NCBI GenBank assembly: GCA_963832365.1
Contig: CAWHUL010000021.1
Coordinates: forward strand, 62,001-126,000
DNA from: CAWBRT01 sp963832365
GTDB lineage: Bacteria > Acidobacteriota > Terriglobia > Terriglobales > Acidobacteriaceae
Direction: 5' to 3'
DNA length: 64,000 nt
In this document: positions 17,420 to 26,259 of the stretch, one piece after another
Layout of the letters: every line of letters begins with the position of its first letter
How positions within the stretch are numbered: the stretch's first letter is position 1
Position numbers and translations under genes: made by a program
The notes under the pieces: generated by a model
The model's database searches: none
Told to the model about the DNA's origin: nothing
The model's input: only the letters and a program-made list of their open reading frames with translations

Positions 17420-18292
17420 GTGAACCCTACTATCTTTTTGCAGACGACTATCAATGGGTTGATGATAGGCGGCGTTTACGCGCTGGTTGCCGTCGGGTTG
17501 ACGCTGATCTTCGGGGTGATGAAGATCGTTAACTTTGCCCAGGGAGAGTTCGTAATGCTGGCCATGTACGTCAGTTGGATGCTCGCAACCTTTGCCCACA
17601 TCGGGCCCTATCCGGGATTGCTGATCGTCGCGGCTGTCATGTTCGGGTTCGGCTATCTGGTCTTCAAGTTCCTCATTATCCGGGTAATTGGCAAACCCGA
17701 CGAATCCTTCATCCTCCTGACTCTCGGTTTGTCCATCGTTTTGCAAAACCTGATCCTGGTCATCTTTGGCGCCGAGTATTTTTCAGTTGACACACCCATC
17801 AAGGATCAGGCGTTCCATTTGGCCGGTCTCAGCCTCTCCGTGCCACGCCTGATTGCCTTTGTGGTGGCGCTGCTGATGGTTGTGGCGCTCACCATTCTGC
17901 TCAAGAAGACCGATCTGGGACGTGCCATGCGGGCAACCTCCGAGAGCAGTGAGGTCGCAACCCTGCTCGGCATCAATCCGACCAAGTGTTTCACGATTGC
18001 GTTCGCCATTGGTATTGTTCTGGCGGGCATCGCCGGCGTGTTGTTGACGCCGATGTTCTATGTGTTTCCCGGCGTGGGCACGCTCTTTAACCTCACGGCC
18101 TTTGTGGTGGTAGTGCTTGGCGGAATGGGATCGGTACCCGGCGCATTGCTGGGCGGGTTGATCATCGGCGTCGTCGAGGCTCTCAGCAGCACTTATATTT
18201 CGCTGGACCTGGCGCAATTGTTTACCTTCCTGATTTTCCTTGCTGTGCTCTTCTTACGTCCAAGCGGACTATTCGGAGAAGCTGCGAAATGA
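17420..18292 (+). CDS. livH: Branched-chain amino acid ABC transporter permease LivH
   Basis: 290 residues, almost wholly hydrophobic with about eight membrane segments. The opening INGLMIGGVYALVAVGLTLIFGVMKIVNFAQGE is the LivH signature, and near the C-terminus ATLLGINPTKCFTIAFAIGIVLAGIAG gives the cytoplasmic coupling loop that contacts the ATPases. The start is GTG at 17420 after GGAGGAGATAGGATA. It overlaps livM by 4 bases. It forms half of the transmembrane channel. Confidence 0.93.
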   Translation: MNPTIFLQTTINGLMIGGVYALVAVGLTLIFGVMKIVNFAQGEFVMLAMYVSWMLATFAHIGPYPGLLIVAAVMFGFGYLVFKFLIIRVIGKPDESFILLTLGLSIVLQNLILVIFGAEYFSVDTPIKDQAFHLAGLSLSVPRLIAFVVALLMVVALTILLKKTDLGRAMRATSESSEVATLLGINPTKCFTIAFAIGIVLAGIAGVLLTPMFYVFPGVGTLFNLTAFVVVVLGGMGSVPGALLGGLIIGVVEALSSTYISLDLAQLFTFLIFLAVLFLRPSGLFGEAAK

Positions 18293-19269
18293 ACCCCAAG
18301 GCGGCAAAATTCGTCCTGCCTGTGCTCATTGTGGTGGTGCTCGCCATTCCGCTTTTCGTATCCGTTCCTTATTACCTGCATATCATGTTCATGATTTTTC
18401 TACTTGCCACCATGGGGCTGGGATGGAACCTGATAGGCGGTTATGGCGCGCAGCTCTCGCTCGGGCATTCGGTGTTTTTCGCCATCGGCGCCTACACCTC
18501 GGTTTTGTTTGTTGTATACAAGCATCTGACGCCGCTGGTGGGCGGAGTAATCGGCATGGCGCTGGCAGTGGTGGCAGCGGTCATCATTGGCATGCCTTGC
18601 TTCCGCTTGCGCGGACCTTACTTTGCGCTGGCCACTATCGCTTCTGGCGAGATCACGCGCACGCTGCTGCTGCACTTCAAGGACTTCACGGCGGGTGCCA
18701 ACGGGGTGCCAATTCCATTCCATGGCAGTGACCCGCTCTTTCTGCAATTCGGTTCCAAGGCTGCGTACTACTATTTGGCTCTGCTTATGCTGGCCGTGGT
18801 TTTCATGATTGTGCGCACGATGGAGCGCGCGAAGATAGGCCGCTACCTGGCGGCGGTGCGGGAGGATCAGGACGCCGCCGAGTCTCTCGGTGTCAAGACT
18901 GCCTGGGTCAAGATGGCCGCTTTTATGCTCAGTGCGGCAATCGTGGCTGCCTGCGGAGTTCTCTATGCGTTCACGGTCGGCTACATCGATCCCGACAGCG
19001 TTGCCAGCGTCGACCTGTCAATTCAAATCGCCGTGGTGGTGATCGTCGGAGGAATCGGAACGCTGTGGGGGCCCATCCTGGGCGCGGCAGTGGTTGTGAT
19101 GCTGACGGAGTTGACCAACATGTATCTCGGCGCGGTGAGAGGCGGAGCCAGTTTGGTGCTCTATGGGATTCTTCTCATCGTGGTCATACTCGTGAAGCCG
19201 AATGGTCTGATTTCCTTGTTTGACAGATTCTGGCCCAAGAAACAGGTTGCTCATGGAACCAATGCTTAA
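18289..19269 (+). CDS. livM: Branched-chain amino acid ABC transporter permease LivM
   Basis: 326 residues with about ten hydrophobic segments. Family hallmarks: MGLGWNLIGGYGAQLSLGH, FRLRGPYFALATIASGEITR, and the coupling region YLAAVREDQDAAESLGVKTAWVKMAAFMLSA. It starts at ATG 18289 within the livH stop. It pairs with LivH as the second half of the channel. Its end overlaps the beginning of livG, so translation through the operon is probably coupled. Confidence 0.93.
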   Translation: MNPKAAKFVLPVLIVVVLAIPLFVSVPYYLHIMFMIFLLATMGLGWNLIGGYGAQLSLGHSVFFAIGAYTSVLFVVYKHLTPLVGGVIGMALAVVAAVIIGMPCFRLRGPYFALATIASGEITRTLLLHFKDFTAGANGVPIPFHGSDPLFLQFGSKAAYYYLALLMLAVVFMIVRTMERAKIGRYLAAVREDQDAAESLGVKTAWVKMAAFMLSAAIVAACGVLYAFTVGYIDPDSVASVDLSIQIAVVVIVGGIGTLWGPILGAAVVVMLTELTNMYLGAVRGGASLVLYGILLIVVILVKPNGLISLFDRFWPKKQVAHGTNA

Positions 19270-19982
19270 GGTTACCAAGCTCAAGAAGTCTTTTGGCGGC
19301 GTACATGCGTTGAAGGACGTTTCCCTGGACCTCGAACGGGGAGAGATTCTCGGTTTGATTGGGCCCAACGGCTCGGGCAAATCGACGTTCGTGAACACGA
19401 TCGCCGGCCTCTACCGACCTGATGGCGGCAACGTGCTGCTGGAGGGCGTCGATGTTACCGCGCAGGCGCCGCCCGCAGATGGCTCGCCATGGCGTTGCCA
19501 GGACGTTCCAGTCGTCGCGGCCCTTCCTGAACCTGAGCGTGCTTGAGAACGTGACCATTGCGGCATTGCTCCACACCAACCATACGGCCGAGGCTGAGAC
19601 GGTCGCCTTGGAATGCATCGAGATGACCGGCCTGAATAGTTCCATGCACCTGAAGAGCGCGAGCCTGCCGGTGGAAAAGAGAAAGCGTCTGGATCTGTGC
19701 CGGGCGCTGGCATTGAAGCCCAAGGTCATGATGCTGGATGAATGCCTGGCCGGCCTTAACCCTCACGAAATGGAAGAGGGACTGGAACTGGTGCGGAAGA
19801 TCAATCGCAGCGGAATCAGCGTCATCTTTATCGAGCATGTAATGAAAGCGGTGGTGGCGCTTTGCCACCGGATAGTGGTGTTGAATCAGGGCGAACTGCT
19901 CGCCGAGGGAGCCCCGGAAGCGGTGATGGCCAACGAGAAGGTGATTACAGCCTACCTGGGCGAGGGCTACAAACGTGCTTGA
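19253..19982 (+). CDS. livG: Branched-chain amino acid ABC transporter ATPase LivG, frame interrupted
   Basis: The N-terminal part (from ATG 19253, or 19262) carries Walker A GPNGSGKS and ends out of frame near 19472. The rest continues in the frame one base further (ARTFQSSRPFLNLSVLENV to YLGEGYKRA). The span of 730 bases is 3n+1; removing one C of the CCC at 19472-19474 joins the parts into about 242 residues, normal for LivG. The signature region reads LPVEKRKRLDLCRAL, a degenerate form seen in some LivG proteins, and Walker B is MMLDECLAGL. The partner genes are intact, so a sequence error is likelier than true loss. Confidence 0.85.
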
Positions 19983-20679
19983 GATCAAGGAAATCGTAAC
20001 CGGCTACGGAGATATGAAGGTGCTGGATGGAGTGTCGTTGCGCGTCGACAGCGGCGAAGCTGTAGCGCTGGTCGGCTCCAACGGAGCCGGCAAGACCACC
20101 CTGCTGCGGGCCATCTCAGGACTGATTCCGGTGTGGTCGGGCAGCATCGTGTTCGACGGCAAGGAACTGACGAAGATTCCGGCCCATACGCTGCCGGGGT
20201 TGGGGATCGCACACATTCCGCAGGGCAGAGGGGTGCTCAGCCTACTGACGGTTCAGGACAATCTGATCCTGGGCGCCTATACCGCCTCGGCCAAGCCGCA
20301 GCGAGCCGCCACGCTGGAGAAAGTCTATGGGCTGTTCCCCGTGCTGAGGGAAAAGAAGGACGATCTCGGCGGGTCACTCAGCGGCGGACAGCAGCAGATG
20401 CTGGCCATCGCGCGGGCCTTGATGAGCCATCCCAAACTGCTGATTCTCGACGAACCATCGCTCGGACTTGCTCCGATCGTCGTGGCGAGCGTCTTCAAGA
20501 TCATCAAGGAAATCTCCAGCGAGGGTGTCTCGATCCTGCTGATCGAGCAGAACCTGGTGGAGGCGCTGGCGGTATCGAGCCGCGGTTACGTGCTGGAAAC
20601 CGGCCGGGTGGTGCTGGAAGGCCGCAGCGAAGAACTCGCGGTCAACCAAGAGGTTCGCGCCGCATACCTCGGCATCTAG
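19975..20679 (+). CDS. livF: Branched-chain amino acid ABC transporter ATPase LivF
   Basis: 234 residues, starting at GTG 19975 inside the end of livG. All nucleotide-binding motifs are intact: Walker A GSNGAGKT, Q-loop region IPQGRGVLSLLTVQDNL, signature LSGGQQQM, Walker B LLILDEPSLGL and switch EQNLVEAL. It powers the LivHM channel together with LivG. It is the last gene of the hbd-livKHMGF unit; a palindromic repeat follows 51 bases after its stop. Confidence 0.94.
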   Translation: MLEIKEIVTGYGDMKVLDGVSLRVDSGEAVALVGSNGAGKTTLLRAISGLIPVWSGSIVFDGKELTKIPAHTLPGLGIAHIPQGRGVLSLLTVQDNLILGAYTASAKPQRAATLEKVYGLFPVLREKKDDLGGSLSGGQQQMLAIARALMSHPKLLILDEPSLGLAPIVVASVFKIIKEISSEGVSILLIEQNLVEALAVSSRGYVLETGRVVLEGRSEELAVNQEVRAAYLGI

Positions 20680-20729
20680 CATAGCGTTTAGGGAATTCGC
20701 GTAATAGCTGCGCGGGACTGAGACAACAA

Positions 20730-20772
20730 CCCCACATTAGCTCCGCCTTCGGCTCCGCAAATGTGGGCCACC
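20730..20772 (+). repeat. Dispersed intergenic palindrome after livF
   Basis: CCCCACATTAGCTCCGCC and GGCTCCGCAAATGTGGGCCACC with a TTC middle match the family form, although the inner segment is a direct TCCGC repeat. It sits between convergent livF and the DUF1634 gene. Confidence 0.7.
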
Positions 20773-20809
20773 AATTCTCAAAAAGCCCAAAGCGGTGCAA
20801 GACCTCCGT

Positions 20810-21199
20810 CTACCCAAGCGAAGAGCCGACAAGGCTGAACAGCAGTATGGCGAGCACGAACAAAGTAATGCAGACGTAGAGCTTGTCTTTTTCAAGCGCG
20901 AATGCCACAGCCGAAAAGACGACTCGCGCCACAGGCGTGGCGATCAGCAGCAGCACTCCCAATTGAATGATGGCGCGCCCGCGAAACTGGCCGACGCCCG
21001 TGAGGATGCCTTCGATCGTGCTGAACTGGGCGCTCTCGCCGTGGAATGCCTTGTAATCGGGCAGTGGCGCGGCACCATTCCGGATCAGATAGATGATTGC
21101 CCCGAAGGACACGACGGCGCCGGCCACCATAACGCCCAGCCGAAGCAGGATGCCGATAATCAATTCCATTCGCCGGTCGCCCCACTCGTGTACGTTCAT
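20810..21199 (-). CDS. DUF1634 membrane protein
   Basis: 129 residues with three hydrophobic segments (LLRLGVMVAGAVVSFGAIIY, IIQLGVLLLIATPVARVVFS, LYVCITLFVLAILLFSLVG), the layout of DUF1634. Members are nearly always encoded beside a TauE/SafE permease, as here, where the start codon overlaps the stop of that gene by 4 bases. A helper role in the same transport process is inferred from this constant pairing; no reaction is known. Confidence 0.85.
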   Translation of the reverse strand: MNVHEWGDRRMELIIGILLRLGVMVAGAVVSFGAIIYLIRNGAAPLPDYKAFHGESAQFSTIEGILTGVGQFRGRAIIQLGVLLLIATPVARVVFSAVAFALEKDKLYVCITLFVLAILLFSLVGSSLG

Positions 21200-22032
21200 A
21201 GGCTTCCTCTGATTCCGTTGATGATCATTTCAATGCCGAGCGCGACGATCACCACGCTGAAGACGAGACGCAGCGATTTTGTTTTCGCTTTTACCAGGAG
21301 CTTTGCCCCGAGGAGTGAGCCGCCAAGCACCCCGAGCATCACCGGCATCGCCAATCCGGGATCGATATAGCCGCGGCTGAGATACAGTCCCGCACTCGCC
21401 GCCGCCGTCACGCCGATCATAAAGTTGCTGGTGGTAGTGGAAACCTTGAACGGAATGCGCATCGCCTGATCCATGGCCAGCACCTTCACGGCACCCGAGC
21501 CAATACCCAGCAGGCCCGAAAGCGTTCCCGCCGTGAACATCAGGCTGAATCCAGTCGGCACATTGCACACGCAGTACGACCGCGGCCCATTGGGGGTCGG
21601 ATAGGTTCCGCTCAAGCGCAGCTTCTCCGACAGCGAGCCGCATTCCTCCATGGTCGGTTGCTCGCGTTGCTTCCTGCCGGAGAGATAAGCGGAGACCAGC
21701 AGCACCACGCCGAAGATCACCGCGATTGCCCGGGCGGATACCATGGTAGCGATCAGCGCGCCAAGAATTGCGCCCAGGGTGGTTGCGATCTCCAGGAACA
21801 TGCCGATGCGAACGTTGGAGTAGCCTTCACGAACATAAGCGGCTGCCGCGCCGGAAGATGTGGCGATCACCGAGATGAGCGAGGCGCCAATCGCATAGCG
21901 AATGTCTACCCCAAAAACGATTGTGAGCAGGGGGACGAGAACAACTCCGCCGCCCAAGCCGGTCAGAGCCCCCACTAATCCAGCCATAAAGGACGACACA
22001 GCGACCAGCACTGTGAAGACAAGAATCGTCAT
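21196..22032 (-). CDS. TauE/SafE-family permease (sulfite/organosulfonate exporter-like)
   Basis: 278 residues with seven to eight membrane segments. The N-terminal ALTGLGGGVVLVPLLTIVFG and the second-half GTLSGLLGIGSGAVKVLAMD are the two related half-repeats typical of the family, each with a Gly-rich loop. Members export sulfite, sulfoacetate or similar small anions; the substrate here is unknown. It starts at ATG 22032 and is followed directly by the DUF1634 gene. No sulfur-oxidation genes are nearby. Confidence 0.88.
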   Translation of the reverse strand: MTILVFTVLVAVSSFMAGLVGALTGLGGGVVLVPLLTIVFGVDIRYAIGASLISVIATSSGAAAAYVREGYSNVRIGMFLEIATTLGAILGALIATMVSARAIAVIFGVVLLVSAYLSGRKQREQPTMEECGSLSEKLRLSGTYPTPNGPRSYCVCNVPTGFSLMFTAGTLSGLLGIGSGAVKVLAMDQAMRIPFKVSTTTSNFMIGVTAAASAGLYLSRGYIDPGLAMPVMLGVLGGSLLGAKLLVKAKTKSLRLVFSVVIVALGIEMIINGIRGSL

Positions 22033-22516
22033 TTGGTTTCGAAACCTTCGCCCCGGGCAGTCGCGCGGGGAGCCTTGCGACTATTGCAAAAGAATTATAG
22101 CGTCCCGTGACGCTGGAGCGGAGACCAGAGCTGGCCTCGGTTGCGGTTCCGCGCGAATCTAGAGCGAGACGAGACCAATTGCGCTGGATTGATGCTCTAA
22201 ACTTCCAAAAAACGGACCGTGCTGATGCGACTGCACCGGAGCTAGATCAACAGGCACGGACCGGCCCAGTAGAGGACGTTAGTCACGCTCTTTGACCCGG
22301 CGGCGTCTTTTTGCGCCACAAGGGGGGCTGGTAACTGTTTTTCCAGTAGCGCTAGGGTGATTCATTGATTAACAGGAAGGGCCGGCTGGATGTGTTGCGA
22401 GGCAGATTAAATGCTGGCTTCGCGAGGTTCTGCTCCAGAGCGGCTCAACCCTCATCTGCTGCCGTTCGATGTCAATAGAAGCACGTCAGATAATCAATTC
22501 TTGTCGAAACCCTGGA
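22033..22516. other. Intergenic region without recognisable gene
   Basis: Between divergent transcription units. The short frames are not convincing. No family repeat is present. Promoters for both flanking units should lie here, but I cannot name one with confidence. Confidence 0.4.
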
Positions 22517-22619
22517 GGATTGATACGCTGCCCTAGCAGATATAAATCTGCAATCCAAACAACAATAACTCCGCTCCGCACCGTGAGGCAGACAAAGTCA
22601 CACAATGCGGGGCTTTTTT
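22517..22619 (+). ncRNA. Structured leader or small RNA with intrinsic terminator
   Basis: Two structures follow each other. The first has an outer stem GGATT (22517-22521) with AATCC (22552-22556) enclosing a perfect 6-bp hairpin GCAGAT/ATCTGC. The second is an intrinsic terminator: GCTCCGCA (22573-22580) pairs with TGCGGGGC (22606-22613), with an inner GTG/CAC, followed by TTTTTT. The terminator lies ~130 bases before the start of the ABC ATPase gene on the same strand, so it could be an attenuator, a riboswitch-like leader or the end of an independent small RNA. I recognise no known RNA class. Confidence 0.5.
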
Positions 22620-22750
22620 ACGTTTGCAAACCAATTCTCTCAGCAGCCTGCCAGGAACGGTCAGATACTTTCGCACGTATAAGTCCCTGTGATAGACATG
22701 ACACAGAGTTCATCGCGAGCTTCATCGATGAGGGCTCCAGGGAGCCGGAA

Positions 22751-24655
22751 TTGAAAAGGGCGGAGACCGCTGGGTCGGCCAGGATTCTCGACGTACAGCA
22801 ATTGACGGTGCACTTTACGACCTCGGGACGTAAGGTCGAGGCGGTGCGCAATCTCTGCCTGCAAGTCGACCGCGGCGAAACGCTCGCGATTGTCGGTGAA
22901 TCCGGTTCGGGCAAATCCGTCTCGGCCTTGGCCATCATGCGTTTGGTTGAGCACGGCGGCGGACGCATCATCGGCGGCCAGATGCATTTCCACCGGCGCG
23001 ACGGCAGCGTGCTGGATTTGGCGCAGGCCACAGAATCCGCCATGCGCGAGCTGCGCGGCGCGGACTTGGCCATGATCTTCCAGGAGCCGATGACATCGCT
23101 GAACCCGGTCCTTTCCGTCGGCGAGCAGATTGCCGAATCGATTCGACTGCACCAGCGCAAGGACAAGGCGGAAGCTCGTGCGGAGGCCTTGCGCATGCTC
23201 GAACTGGTGCGCATCCCAGAATCGCGGCGAGTGCTTGGCCGCTTTCCGCATCAACTTTCCGGCGGCATGCGGCAGCGCGTGATGATTGCCATGGCACTCT
23301 CCTGCCGTCCGTCTCTGCTGATTGCAGACGAGCCGACGACGGCGCTGGACGTGACCATTCAGGCACAGATTCTGCAACTCATCCGCGGACTGCAGCGAGA
23401 GATGCAGATGGGCGTGATCTTTATTACGCACGATATGGGCGTGGTGGCCGAGATCGCGGATCGAGTGCTGGTGATGTACGCTGGCGAGCGAGTTGAAGAA
23501 GGACCGTCTGAGCGGATCTTTGGCGAACCGCGCCATCCTTATACGCGTTCGCTGCTGGCGGCGGTTCCGCGTTTGGGCGCGATGCGGGGGACCGATACTC
23601 CCGCCAGATTTCCGCTACTGGCGCTGAATGACGAACCGAGGGCGGAGTCCAAGGTGAGCGCGCCCGCTTTTATAGCCTGGAATGCTTTGGACGGCCTCTC
23701 CGTCGATAGCGCGGCCGGGCATAGACCGCTGTTGGCGGTTCGCAATCTCACCACGCGCTTTGACGTTCGCACCGGCATCTTCGGCCGGGTGACCAGCCAC
23801 GTGCATGCGGTGGAGCAGGTCAGCTTCGATCTCTACGCGGGAGAGACGCTGGCGCTGGTTGGCGAATCCGGATGCGGCAAGTCGACCACCGGAAGATCGC
23901 TGCTCAGGCTGGTGGACATTACCGGCGGCGAAATCGAATTCGACGGCCGCAGCATTACGCAGCTCTCCGGCAAACCGTTACAGGTGCTGCGCCGGAACAT
24001 TCAAGTTGTCTTTCAGGACCCGTATGCCTCGCTCGACCCGCGGCTTACGGTTGGCTACACGATTATGGAGCCGCTGCTGATCCATCACGTGTCCACCAAG
24101 GCTGAGGCGGAGCGCCGGGTGGCGTGGCTGCTGGAACGCGTGGGGCTTCTGCCGGAGCACGCGCAACGCTATCCCCATGAATTTTCGGGAGGGCAGCGGC
24201 AGCGCATTGCGATTGCGCGCGCGCTGGCGCTCAATCCCAAGATTGTTATCGCCGATGAGTCGGTCTCGGCGCTCGACGTTTCGATCCGGGCGCAGATCAT
24301 CAACCTGTTGCTCGATCTTCAGCGTGATCTTGGTATTTCGTTTTTGTTCATCTCGCACGACATGGCGGTTGTGGAACGGGTGAGCCATCGGGTGGCGGTG
24401 ATGTACCTGGGGCAGATTGTCGAAATTGGCCCGCGCCGCGCCATCTTTGAAGATCCGCGGCATGCCTACACGCGCGCATTGCTTTCCGCCGTGCCGATTG
24501 CCGATCCGGCGCAGCGTCATTTGCCGCGATCCTTGCTGGTGGACGAAATGCCGAGTCCGATTCGAGCCGCCGGCGACGAGCCCGAGATTCATCCCTTGAA
24601 GCAGGTGAGCCCCGGACATTTTGTCGCCACCCACAAAATCAGCGGAAGGTATTAA
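22751..24655 (+). CDS. Fused two-ATPase protein of oligopeptide/dipeptide ABC transporter (DppD-DppF type)
   Basis: About 634 residues from TTG 22751, chosen because the sequence before it is not family-like and AGGGAGCCGGA lies upstream; the frame is open back to 22469. It is two complete ABC ATPases in one chain. The first has GESGSGKS, FQEPMTSLNPVLSVGEQ, LSGGMRQR and IADEPTTAL. The second has GESGCGKS, FQDPYASLDPRL, FSGGQRQR and IADESVSALDVS. Each is followed by the oligopeptide-transporter C-terminal motif (RHPYTRSLLAAVPR, RHAYTRALLSAVPI). Such fusions energise peptide or nickel importers. No permease or binding-protein genes are adjacent, so its partners must be elsewhere. Confidence 0.92.
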   Translation: MKRAETAGSARILDVQQLTVHFTTSGRKVEAVRNLCLQVDRGETLAIVGESGSGKSVSALAIMRLVEHGGGRIIGGQMHFHRRDGSVLDLAQATESAMRELRGADLAMIFQEPMTSLNPVLSVGEQIAESIRLHQRKDKAEARAEALRMLELVRIPESRRVLGRFPHQLSGGMRQRVMIAMALSCRPSLLIADEPTTALDVTIQAQILQLIRGLQREMQMGVIFITHDMGVVAEIADRVLVMYAGERVEEGPSERIFGEPRHPYTRSLLAAVPRLGAMRGTDTPARFPLLALNDEPRAESKVSAPAFIAWNALDGLSVDSAAGHRPLLAVRNLTTRFDVRTGIFGRVTSHVHAVEQVSFDLYAGETLALVGESGCGKSTTGRSLLRLVDITGGEIEFDGRSITQLSGKPLQVLRRNIQVVFQDPYASLDPRLTVGYTIMEPLLIHHVSTKAEAERRVAWLLERVGLLPEHAQRYPHEFSGGQRQRIAIARALALNPKIVIADESVSALDVSIRAQIINLLLDLQRDLGISFLFISHDMAVVERVSHRVAVMYLGQIVEIGPRRAIFEDPRHAYTRALLSAVPIADPAQRHLPRSLLVDEMPSPIRAAGDEPEIHPLKQVSPGHFVATHKISGRY

Positions 24656-24697
24656 AGCCGGCATTAGTGTCGGCCCAACCGCCAACCAGGAATCACT

Positions 24698-26182
24698 CTA
24701 ATGCTGTGCTTCCAGCGAGCCTATCAGCATGCTCCTGCCGCTGGTGCTCATGACGTAGGTTGTGCTGCTACTGGCGGGATACAACACAACGGGAATCCCG
24801 CCGATTGATCCCGTTCCACGGCCGGAAGCGACGCTATAGCTTCCGCTAGCCGAGGCGCCGACCGCCACGTTGCCTCCCTGATTGAAGTCTTCGACCCCGG
24901 TAAAGGTGCCTAAACCATCGGCCAACAACTGACCGTCGAGGAGAGTAAGGACGCCGAAGGTCGAACCTCCAAGGTGAAGCGCATAGTTGCCGGTAACCGT
25001 GCCGGTTGTGGGAACAGCCGGTTGCACCGCAACCAGTCCGCTTTCAAGCAGGGTACTCGCGCTGTTGTAGGCCATCAGCACGGCATTCTGCGCACTGCTG
25101 AACCAGAGCACAAAATTGACCGTTCTGCCGCTGGCGGTGAAGTTGCCGGTGAAGCGCCCATTGTTTGCGCCGTCGGCAACATAAGCGCCTGAAAATGGGA
25201 CGGAGGCGGAGTAGGCCCCGGTGTCGACGAAATCTTCGAGCCCACTGCTCACGATTCCGCCACTCAGTGCAAAGCTCCCGGTCTCGGTGACGAAACCAGT
25301 CGCCGAGCTTCCCGAGATAGAATAGACGTACGGGTTGTTCACGCTGGCAGCGGTTATGAATGTTCCGCTCTGCTGATCTGCATAACCGGAAACCTGTTCC
25401 GACTGATTGATCGACAGGAATTCGATGCGCGTAGGGTTGACTACATAAAACACCAAGTCGATCACTGTACCAATGGAGCTCGCGCCGCCCGTGGTGGTGG
25501 TGAATTGCATCACTCCGCGCCCCGAAGTTCCGCTAAAGCCGCTGAAAGCTGTGCTGGGGACGGCGATCGTCGGGGTAAAAAACCCATTGTAATTTTCGTC
25601 GAGTACGGCTGAGGCGCCTGCTCCGGTTGCGGTGAGCAAGCCCACGCGGGAGATCGGCTGCCCGAACTGGATATTATTCGAGCCGTCCGTGCGCAGTACA
25701 TAAGAGCCTGTGGGAGCGACCAGAGGCGCGGCGTCCTGGCGTTCGAGCAGACCGCTGGAAAGCTCGAAATTCGACAGTTCGACGATCCGTGCTTTGTTGG
25801 GTGAAACCAGCACAAAACTGAAGGTGACATTGCTGCCGGCTGCGAAGTTCAATGTCGCCTGTCCACGGCCATCGATGCCAACCGAATACGTTCCGCTGGA
25901 GATGGCGGCCTGCTGCTGGAGCCCGCTAAAGAGATCGTTCACGTCTTCCTGGCCCGAGGTGATCTTGCCTGTGCCGTCGGCGGTGAATACGCCGACCGCG
26001 GCAAAGGCCCCACCGCGAGAGTCGACTCCACGCAGACTGAAAACATAACTGCCGCTCAAACTCGCGGTGCTGTACCCAGCGTTGTTCGGTGACGGAGGTA
26101 CTATCGGGCTGCTGCTATTGCCGCCGCATGCGACCATGCTTGCCAGAAGAAGAGCTAGACACAATGTCCAGATGGCTTTCAT
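24698..26182 (-). CDS. Repeat-containing surface lipoprotein, acidobacterial type
   Basis: 494 residues from ATG 26182; the lipobox MVACGG gives a lipidated Cys at residue 19. The mature part consists of about four degenerate repeats of ~100 residues, each with a GSYVF/GNYAL strand, a Gly-rich FTADGTGKI or LLADGLGTF stretch and a GQEDVND/GLEDFVD/GVEDFNQ segment. It is rich in Ser, Thr and Gly with few charges, consistent with beta-structure outside the cell. Proteins of this build are numerous in Acidobacteria, and their function is unknown. It diverges from the next gene. Confidence 0.7.
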   Translation of the reverse strand: MKAIWTLCLALLLASMVACGGNSSSPIVPPSPNNAGYSTASLSGSYVFSLRGVDSRGGAFAAVGVFTADGTGKITSGQEDVNDLFSGLQQQAAISSGTYSVGIDGRGQATLNFAAGSNVTFSFVLVSPNKARIVELSNFELSSGLLERQDAAPLVAPTGSYVLRTDGSNNIQFGQPISRVGLLTATGAGASAVLDENYNGFFTPTIAVPSTAFSGFSGTSGRGVMQFTTTTGGASSIGTVIDLVFYVVNPTRIEFLSINQSEQVSGYADQQSGTFITAASVNNPYVYSISGSSATGFVTETGSFALSGGIVSSGLEDFVDTGAYSASVPFSGAYVADGANNGRFTGNFTASGRTVNFVLWFSSAQNAVLMAYNSASTLLESGLVAVQPAVPTTGTVTGNYALHLGGSTFGVLTLLDGQLLADGLGTFTGVEDFNQGGNVAVGASASGSYSVASGRGTGSIGGIPVVLYPASSSTTYVMSTSGRSMLIGSLEAQH

Positions 26183-26259
26183 ATTGTTTTCAACTCCCGC
26201 GCTGGGCTTCAGATTTCCACACTCGGCTGTGACGCTGTAACCTATGCAGGACGGGAAAG

